Source of the DNA: Mycolicibacterium rhodesiae JS60
Lineage (GTDB): Bacteria; Actinomycetota; Actinomycetes; Mycobacteriales; Mycobacteriaceae
Direction of reading: 5' to 3'
Assembly: GCA_000230935.2 (NCBI GenBank)
Contig: AGIQ01000002.1
Span: forward strand, 310,001-374,000
DNA: 64,000 bases
Shown here: positions 55,515 to 64,000 of the stretch, in pieces
Layout of the letters: every line of letters begins with the position of its first letter
How positions within the stretch are numbered: position 1 is the first letter of the stretch
Translations under genes and position numbers: made by a program
The notes under the pieces: generated by a model
Databases searched by the model: none
What the model saw: the letters and a program-made list of their open reading frames with translations, nothing else
Told to the model about the DNA's origin: nothing

Positions 55515-55939
55515 CCGGCGTCGTAACCGCCGTCGGGACCGGCGTGCAACGCCCGGTCGGCCAACCCGTTGCGGTCGACGTCCACTAGCCGGTCGGACCG
55601 ACCGTCGCCGTCGAAATCGATGGCGCCACCTGTGGTGTGCTCGACGCCGTCGAGGCCGAACCACCGCAGCGGACCGCCCGGGCCTGCGGGCGTCAGCGCC
55701 CAGGTGCCAGATCCATCGTCGGTATACAGGGCTTCGGCCGTGCCGTCGCCGTCGAGATCAAAAGCGGCATGGTCGGCCAGGCCGTCGTCGTCGAAATCGG
55801 CCAGTGCATCATCGATGACGCCGTCGCCGTCGATGTCGAGGCGCACCCCGTCGAGCTCTCCGTCGCCGTCGATGTCCACGCTCGCGTGGCCGCTGAACAT
55901 GGTGGCCGTTCCGTCGCCAGCTCCCAGGCAATAGTCCAT
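55424..55939 (-). CDS. D/G-rich calcium-loop repeat protein (Rv3906c-like)
   Basis: 171 residues, MDYCLGAGDG start, seven bases downstream of the pcnA stop. About eight repeats of the pattern D-x-D-G-D-G-x-x-D (DIDGDGELD, DIDGDGVID, DFDDDGLAD, DLDGDGTAE, DFDGDGRSD, DVDRNGLAD, DTDGDGSWD, DTDGDGASD), each resembling an EF-hand or dockerin calcium loop. No signal peptide is visible. Function unknown; Ca2+ binding is inferred. Its 3' end overlaps the GGDEF-EAL gene by 91 bp tail to tail. Confidence 0.8.
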   Translation of the reverse strand: MDYCLGAGDGTATMFSGHASVDIDGDGELDGVRLDIDGDGVIDDALADFDDDGLADHAAFDLDGDGTAEALYTDDGSGTWALTPAGPGGPLRWFGLDGVEHTTGGAIDFDGDGRSDRLVDVDRNGLADRALHAGPDGGYDAGYVDTDGDGSWDVTLVDTDGDGASDDAGPV

Positions 55940-55946
55940 ACCCGGG

Positions 55947-57398
55947 TTAGACGTTCGGGTCGTCCTTCGCGTTCCACCAGGCGAGCAATTCGGCGACAGC
56001 CTCGTCGTGGGGCATCGGCCCGCGGTCCAGGCGCAGCTCCTTGAGGAAATTCCAGGCCTGTCCGACTTGTGGACCGGCCGGGATACCGAGCAGCCGCATG
56101 ATCTCGTTGCCGTCGAGATCCGGGCGCACGCGAGCCAGGTCCTCCTTGGCGGCGAGCTCGGCGATGCGTGCCTCGAGCTGGTCGTAATTGGCCTGCAGGC
56201 GGGCCGCCCGGCGCTTGTTGCGGGTCGTGCAATCGGCGCGAACGAGCTTGTGCAGCTTGGGAAGTAGCGGTCCGGCATCGGCGACGTAGCGCCGCACCGC
56301 CGAATCGGTCCACTTGCCGTCGCCGTATCCGTGGAATCGCAGATGCAGATACACCAGCTGCGAGACGTCGTCGACCATCTGCTTGGAGTACTTCAGCGCC
56401 CGCATCCGCTTGCGGACCATCTTGGCGCCGACCACCTCGTGGTGGTGAAAGCTCACGCCGCCGTCGGCCTCGTGGCGGCGGGTGGCGGGCTTGCCGATGT
56501 CGTGCAGCAGCGCCGCCCACCGCAGTACAAGATCCGGCTGCTCCTCCAAGGCCATGGCCTGCCGAAGCACCGTCAGTGAATGCTGGTACACGTCCTTGTG
56601 CTGATGGTGTTCGTCGATCGCCATCTGCATGCCGCCGATCTCGGGCAGCACCACGTCACCCATCCCGGTCTGCACCATCAAGTCGAGACCGGCCACCGGG
56701 TCGACACCCAGCAGCAGCTTGTCGAGCTCGACGGCCACCCGCTCGACGGTGATCCGCTCCAATTGCGGGGCCATTGCGCCGATTGCGCGGCGCACCCGGT
56801 CGGACACGTCGAACTGCAGCTGCGAGACGAAACGTGCGGCGCGCAGCATCCGCAGCGGGTCGTCACCGAACGACACCTCGGGCGCGGCCGGGGTATCGAG
56901 GATGCGCTGCCGCAACGCGGTGAGACCACCGAGCGGGTCGATGAAGTCGCCGGGGCCGTCGGCGGAGATGCGCACCGCCATCGCGTTGACGGTGAAATCC
57001 CGGCGCAGCAGATCGTCCTCGAGCCGGTCGCCGTATTTCACCTGTGGGTTGCGCGACGCCTGGTCGTAGCTGTCGGCGCGGAAGGTGGTGATCTCGAGGC
57101 GGTCGCCGCCCTTGCCGACGCCGATCGTGCCGAAATCGATGCCGGTGTCCCAGAGCGCGTCGGCCCACGGCCGCATGATGCGCTGAACGACGTCGGGCCG
57201 GGCGTCGGTGGTGAAGTCCAGGTCGAGCTTGGCTGTCAGCCGGCCCAGAAAGGCGTCTCGAACACTGCCCCCGACCAGATAGAGCTCGTGGCCCGCCGCA
57301 GCGAACCGGCCACCGATTTCGCGCAGCACCGCACCGCGCCGATTGAGCGCGACGAAGGCCCGGGCGAGCAGCTCGACGTCGTGCGTGGCTTCGGACAC
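55947..57398 (-). CDS. pcnA: CCA tRNA nucleotidyltransferase
   Basis: 483 residues. Nucleotidyltransferase head: [15 protein letters not shown] and the DLDF catalytic aspartates; then [12 protein letters not shown] and the neck/body helices, followed by an HD domain ([11 protein letters not shown]) that may give phosphatase or phosphodiesterase activity. It adds or repairs CCA at tRNA 3' ends. Counterpart of Rv3907c. Divergent from mutT4 by 86 bp. Confidence 0.96.
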   Translation of the reverse strand: MSEATHDVELLARAFVALNRRGAVLREIGGRFAAAGHELYLVGGSVRDAFLGRLTAKLDLDFTTDARPDVVQRIMRPWADALWDTGIDFGTIGVGKGGDRLEITTFRADSYDQASRNPQVKYGDRLEDDLLRRDFTVNAMAVRISADGPGDFIDPLGGLTALRQRILDTPAAPEVSFGDDPLRMLRAARFVSQLQFDVSDRVRRAIGAMAPQLERITVERVAVELDKLLLGVDPVAGLDLMVQTGMGDVVLPEIGGMQMAIDEHHQHKDVYQHSLTVLRQAMALEEQPDLVLRWAALLHDIGKPATRRHEADGGVSFHHHEVVGAKMVRKRMRALKYSKQMVDDVSQLVYLHLRFHGYGDGKWTDSAVRRYVADAGPLLPKLHKLVRADCTTRNKRRAARLQANYDQLEARIAELAAKEDLARVRPDLDGNEIMRLLGIPAGPQVGQAWNFLKELRLDRGPMPHDEAVAELLAWWNAKDDPNV

Positions 57399-57484
57399 GT
57401 GGGGTGAGCCTAGTCGGCAGACAAGCGAGTCACTACCGGCGAGTGCGGACGGGCGGCCATCCCGTGCCAGCTACTATCGCTTGG

Positions 57485-58288
57485 GTGTCGGACGGCGAAC
57501 AGGCCAAACCACGACGGCGCCGGGGTCGGCGCCGCGGCCGTCGCGCGGCTGGTCCGGCAAATCCCGCCGCAGCGGACAGCGCCACCACCGACACCGCCGG
57601 CACAGCAGTCCCTCCCCCGGCCGACAACAGCGGCAACGGCCAGCCGCGGCCGGGCAAACCTGGACGGCCCCGATCGTCGCGGCGCGCGCCGGCCCGGCTG
57701 CGCACCGTGCACGAAACCTCCGCGGGCGGCCTCGTCATCGACGGTATCGATGGCCCCCCCGAATCTCAGGTCGCCGCGTTGATCGGGCGGGTCGACCGGC
57801 GTGGCCGGATGTTGTGGTCACTACCCAAGGGGCACATCGAACAAGGCGAGACCGCGGAAGAAACCGCCATCCGTGAGGTCGCCGAGGAAACCGGTATCCG
57901 CGGTCAGGTTCTGGCCGCGCTCGGCAGCATCGATTACTGGTTCGTCACCGAGGGCCGCCGCGTGCACAAAACCGTGCACCACTACCTCCTGCAGTTCTCC
58001 GGTGGTGAACTGTCCGACGAAGACGTCGAAGTCACCGAGGTGGCTTGGGTACCCGTCGGCGAACTCGCGAAGCGGCTGGCCTACGCCGACGAACGCCGCC
58101 TCGCCGAGGTCGCCGGGGAACTGATCCAACTGCTGCAGTCCGACGGTGTCGCCGCGCTGCCGCCACTGCCGCGCACGACACCGCGCCGTCGCCCCCAAAC
58201 GCATTCGCACACCCGCAACCGTCGCTCCGACGACGCCGGGCCGCGTCAATCCGGCCCGCGGACGAACGGCTGCGGACCGGGAACGTGA
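57485..58288 (+). CDS. mutT4: Nudix hydrolase MutT4
   Basis: 267 residues from GTG 57485. The first 75 residues are Arg/Ala-rich and disordered ([16 protein letters not shown]). The Nudix box begins at Gly116: [17 protein letters not shown] followed by AEETGI, with all metal-binding glutamates. Ends in a basic tail. It cleaves nucleoside diphosphate-linked substrates; mycobacterial MutT4 preference is debated. GTGA overlap with the DUF6049 gene. Confidence 0.94.
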   Translation: MSDGEQAKPRRRRGRRRGRRAAGPANPAAADSATTDTAGTAVPPPADNSGNGQPRPGKPGRPRSSRRAPARLRTVHETSAGGLVIDGIDGPPESQVAALIGRVDRRGRMLWSLPKGHIEQGETAEETAIREVAEETGIRGQVLAALGSIDYWFVTEGRRVHKTVHHYLLQFSGGELSDEDVEVTEVAWVPVGELAKRLAYADERRLAEVAGELIQLLQSDGVAALPPLPRTTPRRRPQTHSHTRNRRSDDAGPRQSGPRTNGCGPGT

Positions 58289-60618
58289 CCACGCCGAGGC
58301 GGGTCGGCATTCTGCCCCGGGTCCTGGTGATCCTCGGTGTGCTTGCCTTGCTCGCGATGCCAACGATCGCGCCCGCTGCCGCGGGCGAACCCGGGTCGAC
58401 ACCCTTCCTGCAGGTCCGCATCGACAGCGTGTCGCCGGACCTGATCACGACCACCAGTGAGCCGACGGTCACCGTCACCGGCACCGTCACCAACGTCGGC
58501 GACCGACCGGTGCGCGATGTCGTCGCCCGCCTCGAACACGCCGGTGCGGTGACCTCCTCGGCGGGGCTGCGCACCAATCTCGACGGCGCCAACGACCAGT
58601 TCGAGCCCGTCGGCGAATTCACCCCGGTCGCCCCCGAGATGCAGCGCGGCCAGGCCGTCGGGTTCACCTTCAGTTATCCGATCCGCTCGCGCACCGGGCC
58701 ATCGCTAGGCATCGACCGGCCCGGGGTGTACCCGCTGTTGGTGAACATCAACGGCACACCGGACTACGGCGACGCCGCTCGGCTCGACGACGCCCGGTTC
58801 CTGCTGCCGGTTCTCGGGGTTCCGCCCGAGGCGGCCGACCCGGCGGCCGACACCGTGGCCGACGTCGTGCCCCCCGACACCACCAAACCCGTCCAGGTGA
58901 CGATGCTCTGGCCGCTGGCCGACAAGCCGCGGCTGGCGCCCGGACTACCCGGAGGCACCACACCGGTCCGGCTGATGAACGACGACCTCGCGGTGTCACT
59001 GGCCCCGGGGGGCCGGTTGGACACGCTGTTGTCGGCGGTCGAGTTCGCCACCAGCCCCGCCGTGGATCCCGGTGGTGACACCGCCCGTGCACTGTGCCTG
59101 GCCGTCGACCCGGACCTGCTGGTAACGGTCAACGCGATGACCGCGGGCTACGTCGTCGCCGACGCACCTGACGGGTTGGGCGCTGCCGCCCACCCCGGCA
59201 CCGGGCAGGCCGCCGCGGTGGCCTGGCTGGACAAGCTGCGCGGGATGGCCCAGCGGATGTGCGTTGCCGCCACCCCCTACGCGCAGGCCGATCTCGGCGC
59301 ACTCGAGCGGGTCGGTGACGCCGGGCTCAAATCCGCGGCGACCGGCGCTGCCGGCGACATCATCGATCAGATCCTGGGCGTCACGTCCGTCCGCGGCGCG
59401 ACGATCCTGGGTGACGGACCGTTGACCGCACCCGCGGTGGACCTGCTGAGCGCGCAGGGTCCGACGGTGGCGATCGCGGCCGCTGACTGCTCCGCGCAGG
59501 ACTCCTCGACCGGGGAGCCGATGATCGCCGACGTGACACCGCACCGGTTGTCGCCGCGGGTGGTGATGGCGCCGTTCGATCCGGCCGTCGGCGCCGCGCT
59601 GGCCGCCGTCGGCACCGATCCCGACCTGCCCACCTATCTGGATTCGTCGCTCGAGGTTCCGCTCGAGCATGACTCGACGGTCGCCCGGCGCCAGGATGCC
59701 ATCTCGTCGATGCTGTGGCGGGCGCTGCAGCCGGAAGCAGAACCGCGCGACCAGATCCTGCTGCCGCCGTTGAAGTGGAGCCCGCAGCCCAGCGACGCAC
59801 AGTCGATGCTCACCGCACTGGCCACCACGATCCGCTCCGGGCTGGCCGTGGCCCGCCCGCTGGATGCGCTGATCGCGCAGGCGACAGCGGTGGCCGCCGC
59901 GAGTCCCGGCGCCGAACTGTCCGGTGCCGGCCGCGGCCAGTTCGACGACGACGTCATCTCGACGATCGCCGGCCAGGTCGGCCGGCTGTGGGGCCTGACC
60001 GCCGCGCTGACCACCGACCCGCGCACCGGCCTGACCGGCCAGCAGTACACGGCACCGCTGCGTGAGGACATGCTCCGCGCGCTGAGCCAGACCGAGCCGC
60101 CCGAGGAGCGCAACGATCTGGCCCGGCATCGCCTCGGGGCGGTCGGCGCCACCATCAACGACCTGTTCGGGGCGGTGACGATCGTCAACCCCGGCGGCTC
60201 CTACACGCTGGCCACCGAGCACAGCCCGCTGCCGCTGGCGGTGCGCAATGACCTGGCCGTGCCGATCCGGGTGCGCCTGCAGGTCGACGCTCCACCGGGG
60301 ATGACGGTCACCGATCTCGGCGAGCAGGAGGTGCCCCCGGGTTACCTCCCGCTGCGGGTTCCCATCGAGGTGCACTTCACCCAGCGGGTCGCCGTCGATG
60401 TCACGCTGCGCACCCCCGACGGGCTCCAGCTCGGTGAGCCGGTCCGCCTCTCGGTGCATTCCAACGCCTACGGCAAGGTGTTGTTCGCGATCACCCTGGT
60501 CGGTGGCACCGTGTTGGCGCTGCTCGTCGGGCGCAGGCTCTACCACCGCTTCCGCGGCCAGCCCGACCCCGCCGACCTGGACCGCCCGCGGCGCGCCACC
60601 ACCGGTGGCCGCGAATGA
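58285..60618 (+). CDS. DUF6049 secreted/membrane protein (Rv3909-like)
   Basis: 777 residues from GTG 58285. Signal peptide ([22 protein letters not shown]), a large external region containing Ig-like strands at the start ([22 protein letters not shown]), and a C-terminal helix ([19 protein letters not shown]) followed by a short basic tail. So it is anchored with its bulk outside. Sits between mutT4 and murJ with overlapping start and stop codons on both sides. Function unknown; the linkage suggests an envelope-assembly role. Confidence 0.9.
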   Translation: MTTPRRVGILPRVLVILGVLALLAMPTIAPAAAGEPGSTPFLQVRIDSVSPDLITTTSEPTVTVTGTVTNVGDRPVRDVVARLEHAGAVTSSAGLRTNLDGANDQFEPVGEFTPVAPEMQRGQAVGFTFSYPIRSRTGPSLGIDRPGVYPLLVNINGTPDYGDAARLDDARFLLPVLGVPPEAADPAADTVADVVPPDTTKPVQVTMLWPLADKPRLAPGLPGGTTPVRLMNDDLAVSLAPGGRLDTLLSAVEFATSPAVDPGGDTARALCLAVDPDLLVTVNAMTAGYVVADAPDGLGAAAHPGTGQAAAVAWLDKLRGMAQRMCVAATPYAQADLGALERVGDAGLKSAATGAAGDIIDQILGVTSVRGATILGDGPLTAPAVDLLSAQGPTVAIAAADCSAQDSSTGEPMIADVTPHRLSPRVVMAPFDPAVGAALAAVGTDPDLPTYLDSSLEVPLEHDSTVARRQDAISSMLWRALQPEAEPRDQILLPPLKWSPQPSDAQSMLTALATTIRSGLAVARPLDALIAQATAVAAASPGAELSGAGRGQFDDDVISTIAGQVGRLWGLTAALTTDPRTGLTGQQYTAPLREDMLRALSQTEPPEERNDLARHRLGAVGATINDLFGAVTIVNPGGSYTLATEHSPLPLAVRNDLAVPIRVRLQVDAPPGMTVTDLGEQEVPPGYLPLRVPIEVHFTQRVAVDVTLRTPDGLQLGEPVRLSVHSNAYGKVLFAITLVGGTVLALLVGRRLYHRFRGQPDPADLDRPRRATTGGRE

Positions 60619-63600
60619 AGCGGCCGCCCGACCGGCCGGTCGCCGACGTCCGGCCCGGCTCCCGCGCGGTGCGCGCCGAGCTCTCCGACGCCGCGGTGGT
60701 GTCGCGCTCCTGGGGGATGGCACTGGCTACCCTGGTCAGCCGCATCACCGGGTTCATCCGCATCGTTCTGCTGGCCGCCATCCTCGGCGCCGCCCTCTCC
60801 AGTGCCTTCACCGTGGCCAATCAGCTGCCGACTCTGATCGCCGCCTTGGTACTCGAGGCCACCTTCACCGCGATCTTCGTCCCGGTACTGGCCCGCGCCG
60901 AACGCGACGACAGCGACGGCGGCGAGGCCTTCGTCCGGCGACTGGTCACCCTGGCGACCACGCTGCTGCTGGTCGTCGCGGTGCTGGCGGTGGCCGGTGC
61001 GCCGCTGCTGGTGCGCCTGATGCTGGGCAGTCATCCTCAGGTCAACCAAGAACTGACCACCGCGTTCGCGTATCTGCTTCTGCCACAGGTTGTCTTCTAC
61101 GGGTTGTCGTCTGTCTTCATGGCAATCCTCAACAACCGCAACGTATTCGGGCCAACCGCCTGGGCTCCGGTCGTCAACAACGTGGTCGCCATCGCCACCC
61201 TGGTGCTGTATGTGCTCGTGCCGGGCGAGCTTTCGGTGGATCCGGTGCATATGGGCAACGCCAAACTTCTTGTACTGGGCATCGGAATTCCGCTGGGTGT
61301 GGTGGCCCAAACGGCGGTGCTGTTCGTTGCCATCCGCGCCGAACGGATCAGCCTGCGCCCGCTGTGGGGTATCGACGATCGGCTCAAGCGGTTCGGCACC
61401 ATGGCCGGCGCCATGGTGCTGTACGTGCTGATCAGCCAGATCGGCCTGGTGGTGGTCAACCGGATCGCCAGTACCGCGGCGGCATCCGGCCCGGCGATCT
61501 ACAACTACACCTGGCTGGTGCTGATGCTGCCGTTCGGCATCATCGGCGTCACCGTGCTGACGGTCGTGATGCCGCGACTGAGCCGCAACGCGGCCGCCGA
61601 CAACGGTCCGGCGGTGCTGGCCGACCTGTCATTGGCCACGCGACTGACGATGGTGACCCTCATTCCGATCGTGGCGTTCATGACGGTCGGCGGCCCGGCG
61701 ATGGGTAGCGCGTTGTTCGCCTACGGCAAGTTCGGCGAGGTCGACGCGAACTACCTGGGCATGGCCATCAGCCTGTCGGCGTTCACGCTGATCCCCTACG
61801 CGCTGGTGCTGCTGCAGCTGCGGGTGTTCTACGCCCGCGAACAACCGTGGACGCCCATCGTCATCATCATCGCGATCACCGCCGTCAAGATCGCGGCATC
61901 GTTGGCGGCACCGCATCTGACCGACGACAAGGAACTGGTCGCCGGCTACCTGGGCCTGGCCAACGGCATCGGATTCCTGGCCGGCGCCATTCTGGGTCAT
62001 CTGCTCCTGCACCGGGCACTGAAGCCGCCGCGACGCACACTGCTCGACCTCGAGGTGATTCGCACGATCCTGGTCACCACGGCCGCATCGCTGCTTGCCG
62101 GGTTGATCGCCTACGTCGTCGACCGGCTGCTGGGTCTGCGGGTACTGACCGAGCATGGCGGCGGCGTCGGATCACTGCTGCGGCTGCTGGTACTCGGCCT
62201 GATCATGCTGCCGATCCTCGGCGCGGTGATGCTGGCCGCGCGGGTTCCGGACGCGATCGCCGCCTGGGGCGCGGTCAAACGGCGCATCACCCGGACCCCG
62301 CCGGTAGTCGCCACAGCCGTCGCTGCGCTCGACCGGCCGCAGGTCCGGACCCCGGTCACGTACCCTGAGCACAGCAATTCGTATGGAACCGCGGACGCGA
62401 CGGGGAAAGGACCGGAGGTGGACGACCGACCCTCGGGCATGCCTCCCGCCGATCCCACCGGCGACGCGACCACCAAGATCCCGCGCCAGGCAGCCGGCGA
62501 CTTCCAGCCAGATGTGCCGGCCGAGGTCCAGGTCGGCACGGTCGCACCGGCGGCTCCGCCAGCTGATGGTGGAAGCGAACCGGCCATGGAATCCACCGCC
62601 GACGATGACGAGAGCCACCTCATTCCCGGCGCCAGCATCGCCGGCGGGCGTTACCGGCTGCTGGTGTTCCACGGCGGCCCGCCCGGACTGCAGTTCTGGC
62701 AGGCGCTGGACACCGCGCTCGACCGGCAGGTCGCACTGACCTTCGTCGATCCCGACCGCACCATGACCGACGCGCAGGTGCAGGAAATCCTTTCCCGCAC
62801 ACTGAAACTCAGCCGTGTCGAGCGGCCGGGCATCGCCAGGGTGCTCGATGTCGCCAACACCGGGTCCGGCGGCTTGGTGGTCTCGGAGTGGATCCGCGGC
62901 GGGTCGCTGAAGGAGGTGGCCGACACCTCGCCGTCGGCCATCGGCGGCGCACGGGCCGTCCAGTCGCTGGCCGCCGCGGCCGATGCCGCCCACGGCCAGG
63001 GCGTGGCGCTGTCCATCGACCACCCGAGCCGGGTGCGAGTCAGCATCGAAGGTGATGTCGCGCTGGCGTTTCCCGCGACGATGCCCGACGCCACCCCTGA
63101 GGACGACATCCGCGGGATCGGCGCGGCGTTGTATGCCCTGCTGGTCGATCGGTGGCCGCTGCCGGAGAAGGGCGCACCCAGCGGTATGCAGCCGGCCGAA
63201 ACCGACCCCGCCGGTGTACCGCTGGAGCCTCGCGCGCTCGACGGCGCGATCCCCTTCCAGATCTCGGCCGCAGCCGCCCGCTCGGTGCAGGCTGGTGGTG
63301 GTATCCGTTCGGCCCCAACACTTTTGAATCTGTTGCAACAGGCCACTGCGGTGGCCGATCGCACCGACCTGATCGAGCCCGTCGAACCCGTCGGCTCGCT
63401 ACCGTCAGCGGCCGATGCCGCACCCGACGCCGAAGCGGCGGCTCGGCGCAAGCGCAATCTGCTGATCGGCGTGGGGGTCGGCGCCGGCATCCTGGTGATC
63501 GCCCTGATCGTGCTGGCTTCCGTGCTCAGCAGCATCTTCGGTGACGTGGGCGGCGGCCTCAAGGGTGATCAGCTCGGCCTGAACCCGTCGACATCGCAGA

Positions 63601-64000
63601 CTCAGGACAGCGCGGCCAGCGGTAGCACCGTCAAACCCGTTAAAGTGACCGTCTTTTCACCGGGCGGCGGTGCCGATAACCCCGACAAGGCGGACCTGGC
63701 CGTCAGTGGTGGCCCCGGCACCGGCTGGCCGACGGACACCTACACCGACCCCAATCCGTTCCCCAACTTCAAGAACGGGGTCGGGTTGCTGCTGCAGCTG
63801 CCGCAGCCGACCACTGTCGGTAGCGTGTCGCTGACGGTGCCCAGCACCGGCACCCAGGTGCAGATCCGCTCAGCGTCGTCGGCCAATCCGACCACCCTCG
63901 ACGACACCACGGTGCTGACCCAGGCCACCTCACTGCAGCCGGGCGCCAACACGATTCAGGTCAATGCCAAGGAGCCGACCACGTATCTGGTGGTGTGGAT
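60615..64000 (+). CDS. murJ: Lipid II flippase MurJ (MviN) with C-terminal pseudokinase domain, 3' end outside window
   Basis: ATG 60615 overlaps the previous stop (ATGA); 1128 residues are visible and the frame is open at the window end. Residues about 30-545 form the 14-helix MOP-family flippase (MALATLVSRITGFIRIVLLAA, NNRNVFGPTAWAPVVNN). A linker leads to a kinase-like fold at about 670-930 (GASIAGGRYRLLVFHGG) lacking the catalytic HRD/DFG motifs. A helix (LLIGVGVGAGILVIALIVL) near 945 is followed by an external domain. In mycobacteria the pseudokinase is phosphorylated by PknB and recruits FhaA. It moves lipid II across the membrane. Confidence 0.96.
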   Translation, partial: MKRPPDRPVADVRPGSRAVRAELSDAAVVSRSWGMALATLVSRITGFIRIVLLAAILGAALSSAFTVANQLPTLIAALVLEATFTAIFVPVLARAERDDSDGGEAFVRRLVTLATTLLLVVAVLAVAGAPLLVRLMLGSHPQVNQELTTAFAYLLLPQVVFYGLSSVFMAILNNRNVFGPTAWAPVVNNVVAIATLVLYVLVPGELSVDPVHMGNAKLLVLGIGIPLGVVAQTAVLFVAIRAERISLRPLWGIDDRLKRFGTMAGAMVLYVLISQIGLVVVNRIASTAAASGPAIYNYTWLVLMLPFGIIGVTVLTVVMPRLSRNAAADNGPAVLADLSLATRLTMVTLIPIVAFMTVGGPAMGSALFAYGKFGEVDANYLGMAISLSAFTLIPYALVLLQLRVFYAREQPWTPIVIIIAITAVKIAASLAAPHLTDDKELVAGYLGLANGIGFLAGAILGHLLLHRALKPPRRTLLDLEVIRTILVTTAASLLAGLIAYVVDRLLGLRVLTEHGGGVGSLLRLLVLGLIMLPILGAVMLAARVPDAIAAWGAVKRRITRTPPVVATAVAALDRPQVRTPVTYPEHSNSYGTADATGKGPEVDDRPSGMPPADPTGDATTKIPRQAAGDFQPDVPAEVQVGTVAPAAPPADGGSEPAMESTADDDESHLIPGASIAGGRYRLLVFHGGPPGLQFWQALDTALDRQVALTFVDPDRTMTDAQVQEILSRTLKLSRVERPGIARVLDVANTGSGGLVVSEWIRGGSLKEVADTSPSAIGGARAVQSLAAAADAAHGQGVALSIDHPSRVRVSIEGDVALAFPATMPDATPEDDIRGIGAALYALLVDRWPLPEKGAPSGMQPAETDPAGVPLEPRALDGAIPFQISAAAARSVQAGGGIRSAPTLLNLLQQATAVADRTDLIEPVEPVGSLPSAADAAPDAEAAARRKRNLLIGVGVGAGILVIALIVLASVLSSIFGDVGGGLKGDQLGLNPSTSQTQDSAASGSTVKPVKVTVFSPGGGADNPDKADLAVSGGPGTGWPTDTYTDPNPFPNFKNGVGLLLQLPQPTTVGSVSLTVPSTGTQVQIRSASSANPTTLDDTTVLTQATSLQPGANTIQVNAKEPTTYLVVW

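Noticed and set aside
55436..55900. Short repeats that might be a CRISPR or satellite array
   Set aside because: The repeats are coding repeats (D-x-D-G-D-G loops) of irregular length within an open frame, not direct repeats with spacers.
1..64000. tRNA, rRNA or riboswitch genes
   Set aside because: No cloverleaf, rRNA-like or conserved aptamer sequence was recognised by eye; a covariance-model scan would be needed to exclude small RNAs.

Overview
The window is high-GC actinobacterial chromosome from a mycobacterium, most likely a rapid-growing Mycolicibacterium. The gene order ssb-rpsR-rplI-dnaB, ponA, ino1, leuS, mtc28, pcnA, mutT4, murJ is the mycobacterial neighbourhood of oriC, and the stretch 20.4-52.3 kb runs parallel to the Rv0036c-Rv0058 region of M. 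tuberculosis as I recall it. A two-gene atypical type II topoisomerase (TopoN/TopoM type) and a DnaB mini-intein of the M. smegmatis type point to the rapid growers.

Layout. 0-5 kb: the tail of a PAS-GGDEF diguanylate cyclase, an MmpS remnant, a FadD acyl-CoA ligase with a maltokinase-cap-like partner, and a patatin-like lipase. 5.1-9.3 kb: topoN-topoM, a coupled pair. 9.3-13.9 kb: reverse-strand genes for a secreted coiled-coil LAS-like peptidase, an alpha/beta hydrolase, an MpaB-family oxygenase and a tandem universal stress protein. 13.9-20.4 kb: an accessory stretch with a DszA/NtaA-type flavin monooxygenase, an EBP/EXPERA-like membrane protein, a TetR regulator and two matching CAGAAT-N4-ATTCTG palindromes. 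It then becomes a gene graveyard with broken pieces of an alpha/beta hydrolase, an IF2_N-type protein, the flavin monooxygenase, the MpaB oxygenase and a PPOX-fold protein.

20.4-32.6 kb: conserved core, with dnaB (interrupted in its P-loop by a class 3 mini-intein), rplI, rpsR, ssb and rpsF, a DJ-1/PfpI protein, a GT87-type mannosyltransferase-like protein, ponA, a DUF5318 protein, a DUF1707 protein, a PadR regulator and ino1. 32.6-43.7 kb: an esterase, a PhoX phosphatase, an F420-type LLM oxidoreductase, a P450 and a GntR regulator separated by a perfect 12-bp-arm palindrome, an amino-acid ABC transporter, a MarR regulator, glucosylglycerate hydrolase and an SDR. 43.7-45.03 kb: an IS481-family element inserted in the loop of the SDR/leuS convergent terminator. 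45.06-52.3 kb: leuS, mtc28, a small membrane protein, YqgE, an MFS transporter and a mycothiol-dependent isomerase family protein.

52.4-64 kb: a SUOX-fold lipoprotein translationally coupled to a membrane GGDEF-EAL protein, a D/G-repeat protein, pcnA, and the overlapping chain mutT4, DUF6049 and murJ (MurJ plus pseudokinase, cut by the window end). No rRNA, tRNA or CRISPR array was seen.
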